Source: Parabacteroides chongii (GTDB lineage: Bacteria > Bacteroidota > Bacteroidia > Bacteroidales > Tannerellaceae). From it: DNA of 64,000 nucleotides. Position 1 is the stretch's first letter; each line of letters begins with the position of its first letter. This document shows, in pieces, positions 60,095 to 64,000 of this stretch. Made by a program: the position numbers and the translations under genes. The notes beneath the pieces are model-generated. The model was not told the DNA's origin and searched no databases. It saw only the letters and a program-made list of their open reading frames with translations. Location of the stretch: assembly GCF_029581355.1 (NCBI RefSeq), contig NZ_CP120849.1, positions 5,488,501 to 5,552,500 on the forward strand, written 5' to 3'.

Positions 60095-60430
60095 AAACTC
60101 AGCTTTGTTTAGATGTTTATAAATTACACACTTATCAATACTATATGATGATCCCTCTCAACACAAATTAATCCTTTCCGGATCAACTCACTTTTCTTGA
60201 ATTCAATTTTCGATTGTTATTTATATGCATATTTCAGATTAGTATATTATTTAGATTTCATCAATGAAATCTAAATAAAAAGCCCGGGCTTTTTAAGTTT
60301 AATATTGGCTACTATTTTCTAGTCTTATTAATATGAAGGCAACATTGTTTAATTATTATTTTACTAGCGCTGCAAATATATATAAATTATCTTAACCCAA
60401 GATACGCATTTTAATTTATTTTTATCAAAT
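60095..60430. other. susC leader/upstream region with two perfect palindromes
   Basis: This AT-rich gene-free stretch holds a minus-strand -7 element TATATTTG at 60373-60380. Downstream of it on the minus strand are AAAAAGCCCGGGCTTTTT (within 60276-60295), which looks like a terminator hairpin, and a 28-bp palindrome with arms 60249-60261 and 60264-60276. If transcription starts near 60365, both lie in the susC leader of about 270 nt. That could mean attenuation or antitermination. Confidence 0.6.
60249..60295 (-). promoter_or_regulatory. candidate attenuator hairpins in the second susC leader
   Basis: Read on the minus strand, the perfect 20-bp palindrome at 60276-60295 ends in TTTTTA, as in an intrinsic terminator. 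The perfect 28-bp palindrome (arms ATTTAGATTTCAT and ATGAAATCTAAAT) follows at once. Stopping or reading through at this point would control susC/D. Confidence 0.5.
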
Positions 60431-60577
60431 ATGGAACAAAACGTAAACAACTACATGATGAAGGTCGCCCAACAGAAACGAAAAGGCGGGAAGAGCAGTT
60501 CGGCGGATATGTATCAGGCTGTAAATAACCGACTGCAACGTTTCCCCGGCGGGATGAGCCTGACCTTCGGGAAAGTA
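60431..60577 (+). pseudogene. N-terminal remnant of a tyrosine recombinase (integrase)
   Basis: The first 49 residues (NVNNYMMKVAQQKRKGGKSSSADMYQAVNNRLQRF, then GMSLTFGKV) resemble the start of the SAM-like core-binding domain of Bacteroides tyrosine recombinases. Homology stops where the terminator hairpin at 60578 begins, and the rest of the frame (to 60997) lies antisense to the oxidoreductase gene and is not meaningful. The catalytic Arg-His-Arg-Tyr domain is absent. The remnant is divergent from susC, a place where such recombinases often control invertible promoters. The family call is tentative because the fragment is short. Confidence 0.55.
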
Positions 60578-60613
60578 AAAAAGGGCAGCATCCATATAGA
60601 CGTTGCCCTTTTT
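60578..60613 (-). terminator. terminator after the Gfo/Idh/MocA gene
   Basis: AAAAAGGGCA (60578-60587) and TGCCCTTTTT (60604-60613) form a perfect 10-bp stem with A/T flanks, so it may work in both directions. It lies 21 bp past the oxidoreductase stop. Confidence 0.75.
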
Positions 60614-60634
60614 CTTATATCTATTCTTGTCAGA

Positions 60635-62284
60635 TTATCCTCTCACAATCTCTTCATTTTCCTTATCCCAGTACATCGTGCGTCCCTCCAGATAAGCATG
60701 CGTACCCATGTGGGCGGTCATGGCTTCCTGGAATGCGGCATCGATGTTACAGCTGGGCTGTTTTCCCTGGCGGATACATTCCAGCCATTCACGGATGTGG
60801 AGATGGGTCGTGTCGAAACGTTTACCGCCTACATAAGTATAAAGCAGACCGCGCTGGGCGAAGTACAACTCCGTAGGCGACGTGATGGCATCCACCGAAT
60901 TTTGTCCCGGCACATAGGTGTAGAACGGCTCGTTCGGCTTGATGATCCCCTTGTCGATCTTGTCTTTATAGATTTCGGAAGCAGGGTCGGCCTTTAAGGT
61001 AATCGTATTGGAAAGCTCCATCTGGGCATCGTGCCCCATGATCACTTTTCCACGCGGACGGTTGCTTGCCAGTGTGGCACTGTACAACATCGTCATATCG
61101 CGGTCCGGAAACTCAAAGGTAGTCTGCAGCACATCCGGCACAGTACGTCCATCCTTGAAGAAATAGACACCACCGGAAGAGGTAGCCGAGTGAGGGATCC
61201 CCACACCGAATATCTGATTGATGGCATCATACTCATGCGTCAGCAAGTCGCCGCTCAATCCTGTACTGTAATCCCACCAGCAACGCCAGCGGAAGAAACG
61301 TTCGAGGCTGAACTTGTCACGGGGATCGGGACCGATATACCGTTGCAAGTTGTTCGATGTCATATAGTCAGTATATTCCTTAATACGTTCTTCCGGTCCC
61401 TCGAACTGTTTCCAGTCGATCGTCTCCGGGGAAGCACCGTCGATCAATGGATACACCCAGGCACCGTTCGGATCGTTGCGGTTGGTACATACTTCAATCA
61501 GCGAGACTTTACCGATCAGCCCCTTGTCGATGATCTCCTTGGCACGGATATAACTGTCTGTCTGACGGCCCTGGTGTCCCAACTGGAACACGATACCGGT
61601 TTCTTTCACCACTTTACGCACCTCATATGTTTCGGGGACTGTCCATGAAAGCGGTTTCTCTACATAGACATGCTTACCTGCTTTGGCAGCTTCCATCGCC
61701 ATCGTACTGTGCCAATGGTCAGGGGTAGCGATGATAACGGCATCGATATCGTCAGCCGCCAGCAACTCCTTATACGTCCTGTAACGCTTCGGAGCTTTGC
61801 CGAACTTACCGTTCGATCCTTCCCGGTGAATATTGGATGCAGCCAGTGCAGCCGCCTCACCATACACATCGAAAATGTCGCATACGCCGGTCACCTCGAT
61901 ATTCAGATCGTCCTGTTCCAGGAACTGCTCGTAACGTTTGTCTTTGCTGTCATTCTTCGCCCCTTCGATCAGTCCGTCGATCCAGGAAGGTTCGGCAAAG
62001 CCTGCCGCACGCATCAACTGTTTACCGCGGATACCGAATCCGATCATCCCGATACGTATCTTTTTTCCGTCCGGCTGGGCAGGGATCATATGATGTTCCT
62101 GATCGAAACGGAAAGCGCTGCCCAGGCTCTTCGATTCCTTATCGTGCTTTTGTTTTCTGTATACGCCATAACCCAACGCACCCAACACAGGGATGGTTGC
62201 CAATGTCTTCAGGGCATTACGACGGCCTTCCGATTCGGGGCCTTTACTTTCTTTCGGAGTATTGTTATTGTTCTCTGTTGCCAT
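60635..62284 (-). CDS. Gfo/Idh/MocA family oxidoreductase with twin-arginine-like signal
   Basis: The 549-residue protein starts with a signal containing RRNALKTLATIPVLGALGYG (about residues 21-40), close to a twin-arginine export motif. The Rossmann NAD(P) domain follows (IRIGMIGFGIRGKQLMRAAG near 75), then ADDIDAVIIATPDHWHSTMAMEAAKAGKHVYVEKPLS with the catalytic Lys in EKP (near 215). A large C-terminal substrate domain includes GDLLTHEYDAINQIFG. Exported members of this family act on sugars or sugar derivatives in the periplasm. It is followed by a DoxX gene in reverse order of transcription (DoxX first, 4 bp gap). Confidence 0.9.
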   Translation of the reverse strand: MATENNNNTPKESKGPESEGRRNALKTLATIPVLGALGYGVYRKQKHDKESKSLGSAFRFDQEHHMIPAQPDGKKIRIGMIGFGIRGKQLMRAAGFAEPSWIDGLIEGAKNDSKDKRYEQFLEQDDLNIEVTGVCDIFDVYGEAAALAASNIHREGSNGKFGKAPKRYRTYKELLAADDIDAVIIATPDHWHSTMAMEAAKAGKHVYVEKPLSWTVPETYEVRKVVKETGIVFQLGHQGRQTDSYIRAKEIIDKGLIGKVSLIEVCTNRNDPNGAWVYPLIDGASPETIDWKQFEGPEERIKEYTDYMTSNNLQRYIGPDPRDKFSLERFFRWRCWWDYSTGLSGDLLTHEYDAINQIFGVGIPHSATSSGGVYFFKDGRTVPDVLQTTFEFPDRDMTMLYSATLASNRPRGKVIMGHDAQMELSNTITLKADPASEIYKDKIDKGIIKPNEPFYTYVPGQNSVDAITSPTELYFAQRGLLYTYVGGKRFDTTHLHIREWLECIRQGKQPSCNIDAAFQEAMTAHMGTHAYLEGRTMYWDKENEEIVRG

Positions 62285-62288
62285 GCTG

Positions 62289-62795
62289 TTACATTAATTT
62301 GAGTTTAGACAATAAGGGGATCGCCTTTTTCAGGTAGCGGTCCAGCCCGATAATATGAGAGGTGGGGAAAGCCAGCAGTACAGCCAGTGCCGCCATCTCG
62401 ACGAGATTCTTGTCTATCCACAGGTATGAACCTTCAAACGGCATCATATATTGTGCGCCGATGAAAGAAGGATGGGAAAGGTAATAAAACGCAAGCAATA
62501 CCATTGCCCCGATAGAAGAGAGTTTACTGAAAGCACCCGTTATCAGTCCGAGACCGATCAACAGCAGCGCCCATTCATTCAGCGCATTTACCATGTTCAT
62601 CATAGCCGGATCACTAGCCAACCCGGCAAAAAAGTCAGACATAAAACCTTTGGAATCGAGGAGGTAAGGAAGCGACGTCCATTTGGGATTCAGGATCTTC
62701 ACCAGTCCTTCGTAGGCAAAATGCCAGCCAATGAATAATCGCAGGACGACCATCGCGGTCAGCTGCGCAGAAGTGTAAGAATCTTTCTGTATCAT
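62289..62795 (-). CDS. DoxX family membrane protein
   Basis: The 168-residue inner-membrane protein has four hydrophobic helices (around AMVVLRLFIGWHFAYEGLVKI at 15-35, NEWALLLIGLGLITGAF near 85, IGAMVLLAFYYLSHPSF near 110 and LVEMAALAVLLAFPTSHIIG near 140) and the DoxX pattern. DoxX proteins are poorly understood quinone- or thiol-related membrane proteins. It ends 4 bp before the oxidoreductase ATG, so the two form an operon, a common pairing in Bacteroidota that suggests the DoxX protein supports the redox reaction. Confidence 0.85.
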   Translation of the reverse strand: MIQKDSYTSAQLTAMVVLRLFIGWHFAYEGLVKILNPKWTSLPYLLDSKGFMSDFFAGLASDPAMMNMVNALNEWALLLIGLGLITGAFSKLSSIGAMVLLAFYYLSHPSFIGAQYMMPFEGSYLWIDKNLVEMAALAVLLAFPTSHIIGLDRYLKKAIPLLSKLKLM

Positions 62796-62869
62796 TTCAT
62801 GTATTTGATTTAACCCCGCAAATATAGGGATAAAATCCGGAGATAAAAGACATGAAAAGATTTATGATA

Positions 62870-64000
62870 CTACAACTTGCCACATTTAACCATAATTTTA
62901 CTCCCATCGGCAACGGTTGTAGCAAAAAGATACACATTTCCCCCATCCGTTATCTTTGTTCGTTTGCGCAACTCTTCGACGGACAAGGGGAAGTTGCGGA
63001 CAGTCATATTGGCTTGAGGAATATCTTTGGACAGGCTCTTGCATAGCTTCCCGGAAAAAGGATAGACCTCTTCGACAACGAAGCATCTGCCGGGAAAGTT
63101 TTCGACCTGGGTATCGGAAGTGTAGAGATGGCTGCTTATATGCAGTTTCTCCAGCCCGAAACGGGTTGCCACACACTTGAAGGCTCCGGCTTTCAGCAAA
63201 GAAGCATTGGGTTCGTAAAAGAAACGGCCGATCCGGTTTGCCGGATGCAGAAGCTCGGAATATTCTTCTTCCAATGTAAAAGTAAAAGCATCTTCCCTCC
63301 CGCTGCTGTCATAATTGATGCAATGGATAGCCGGTGAGGTGACTGCACTCCCGCGTTCTATAACAAATAAAAGTTCCTTACATTCATTCTTCACTGACAG
63401 AACATGTATCTGAGTCGTTCCGGGTAACAGTTCAAGTGTTTGCCGGATATCGGCCATCGGAGATAACTTCGCAATCACTTTGGGAGCACGGAGAAACAGG
63501 TCGGGCAAAAGAGCTGGCAGATCCGGTTCGCAATCGGGCAAAGCATAGACACGTTTGTTGCCTTCGCCACGACGGGCGGGATCGATATAAAAGACATCGA
63601 CCTGGGGCAAACGGGATAAAAGCTCCGTGCTGTCTCCTTCGATCACCGTTATATTATCCGCTCCCAAGACGGAGAAGTTATTCCGTGCCGCCTCGCAATA
63701 TCCGGGGAAACGTTCGATATAATCGACATGACGGACCCGGCGGGAAAAATAATAACTATCGATTCCCAGTCCGCCGGTCAGATCGCACAGCGTTTCGTTC
63801 TCCTGCACCAAACGTTGCTTATAAAAAGCGGTCTGCTCGGACGAACATTGTTCGGCGGATATCTTCGAAGGGAACAATAAAGCATCATTGGCATACCATG
63901 AAGGCAGCTTCTCCCTGATCTGGCGGCGGGCAGCAATCTGGTCTGCCGCAAAAGGAACGTCGATCGAAGGATAACGGGAAGCACTCAACAAGAGACGTGT
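62870..64000 (-). CDS. class I SAM-dependent methyltransferase with THUMP-like domain; 5' end outside window
   Basis: The frame covers 376 residues and is open at the window edge; the visible part starts TRLLLSASRYPSIDVPFAADQIAARR, so about 20 residues are probably missing. The methyltransferase fold is clear: CDLTGGLGIDSYYFS (SAM-binding loop), VDYIERFP, ITVIEGDSTELLSRLPQVDVFYIDPARRGEGNKRVY, with DPARR as the active-site motif. A C-terminal THUMP-like region follows (NFPLSVEELRKRTKITDGG). Such proteins are annotated in Bacteroidota as RNA or nucleoid-associated methyltransferases; the target is unknown. It is separated by 74 bp from the DoxX operon. Confidence 0.85.
   Translation of the reverse strand, partial: TRLLLSASRYPSIDVPFAADQIAARRQIREKLPSWYANDALLFPSKISAEQCSSEQTAFYKQRLVQENETLCDLTGGLGIDSYYFSRRVRHVDYIERFPGYCEAARNNFSVLGADNITVIEGDSTELLSRLPQVDVFYIDPARRGEGNKRVYALPDCEPDLPALLPDLFLRAPKVIAKLSPMADIRQTLELLPGTTQIHVLSVKNECKELLFVIERGSAVTSPAIHCINYDSSGREDAFTFTLEEEYSELLHPANRIGRFFYEPNASLLKAGAFKCVATRFGLEKLHISSHLYTSDTQVENFPGRCFVVEEVYPFSGKLCKSLSKDIPQANMTVRNFPLSVEELRKRTKITDGGNVYLFATTVADGSKIMVKCGKL

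Noticed and set aside
60276..60295. Similarity of AAAAAGCCCG to the IS66 terminal repeat (AAAAAAGCCCGTGG)
   Set aside because: The match stops after ten bases and the site is a self-contained palindrome; this is most simply two unrelated A-rich, GC-stem sequences.
60578..60997. Continuation of the integrase-like frame past 60577
   Set aside because: This part is terminator sequence followed by the antisense of the Gfo/Idh/MocA gene; only the first 49 residues look real.

Overview
The window looks like chromosome from a gut Bacteroidales, most likely Parabacteroides or a close relative. The phylum is well supported: two complete SusC/SusD pairs, two hybrid two-component sensors (HTCS), glycoside hydrolases, and about fifteen matches to the Bacteroidota -7 promoter element TAnnTTTG placed correctly upstream of genes. 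The genus is a guess.

Layout. 0-4 kb: a lipoprotein gene cut by the window edge, a DUF6057-type membrane/TPR gene broken by a frameshift at a short direct repeat, and a ModF-like double ABC ATPase. 4-20 kb is mostly housekeeping: a DUF1080 protein, argB, tRNA-Gly(CCC), NhaD and MgtC-type membrane proteins, an operon with ArsC/Spx-like, cupin and uracil-DNA-glycosylase-like genes, glutamine synthetase, tRNA-Trp(CCA), methionine aminopeptidase, a TetR operon with a visible operator, an unusual Fpg/Nei-type protein, a ParE-like toxin-antitoxin pair and a lipoprotein nitroreductase. 17.5-45 kb is a polysaccharide utilization region: GH2, an HU-wHTH protein overlapping HTCS-1, GH105, a SusC/SusD deletion scar, a clan-D-like glycosidase, a GH3 gene with a large internal deletion, HTCS-2, an intact SusC/SusD pair, a large haem-motif/SUMF1 protein and a lipoprotein. 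45-52.7 kb: sbcDC, an S41 peptidase and an AspT/YidE-type transporter. 52.7-55.4 kb: a decayed IS66-type element. 55.4-64 kb: a second SusC/SusD pair, an integrase remnant, a Gfo/Idh/MocA oxidoreductase, a DoxX protein and a THUMP-like methyltransferase cut by the window edge.

Main observations. (1) HTCS-2 is interrupted by an inversion of 414 bp lying between perfect 14-bp inverted repeats inside its histidine-kinase region. Flipping the segment back on paper restores one 1345-residue reading frame that matches its paralogue HTCS-1, so this is a candidate intragenic phase switch caught in the OFF orientation. (2) Three promoters in the region (GH105, the susC/D scar, the intact susC) share a direct-repeat operator: two half-sites 21 bp apart, and a degenerate -7 element exactly 36 bp after the second half-site. 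This is a candidate HTCS regulon. (3) Two intergenic arrays with unrelated sequences share one architecture: three 18-bp palindromes at exactly 22-bp pitch. One lies in the leader of the HU-wHTH/HTCS-1 operon, the other upstream of nhaD. (4) The same glycan region carries a susC::susD fusion scar and a gutted GH3 gene, so part of the locus is decaying while regulators and other enzymes stay intact.

Working together: HTCS-1 and HTCS-2 would sense oligosaccharides and activate the operator-bearing promoters. GH2, GH105 and the clan-D-like enzyme fit a galactose- and uronate-containing pectic or arabinogalactan-like glycan, imported by the intact SusC/SusD. The substrate is inferred from enzyme families only.
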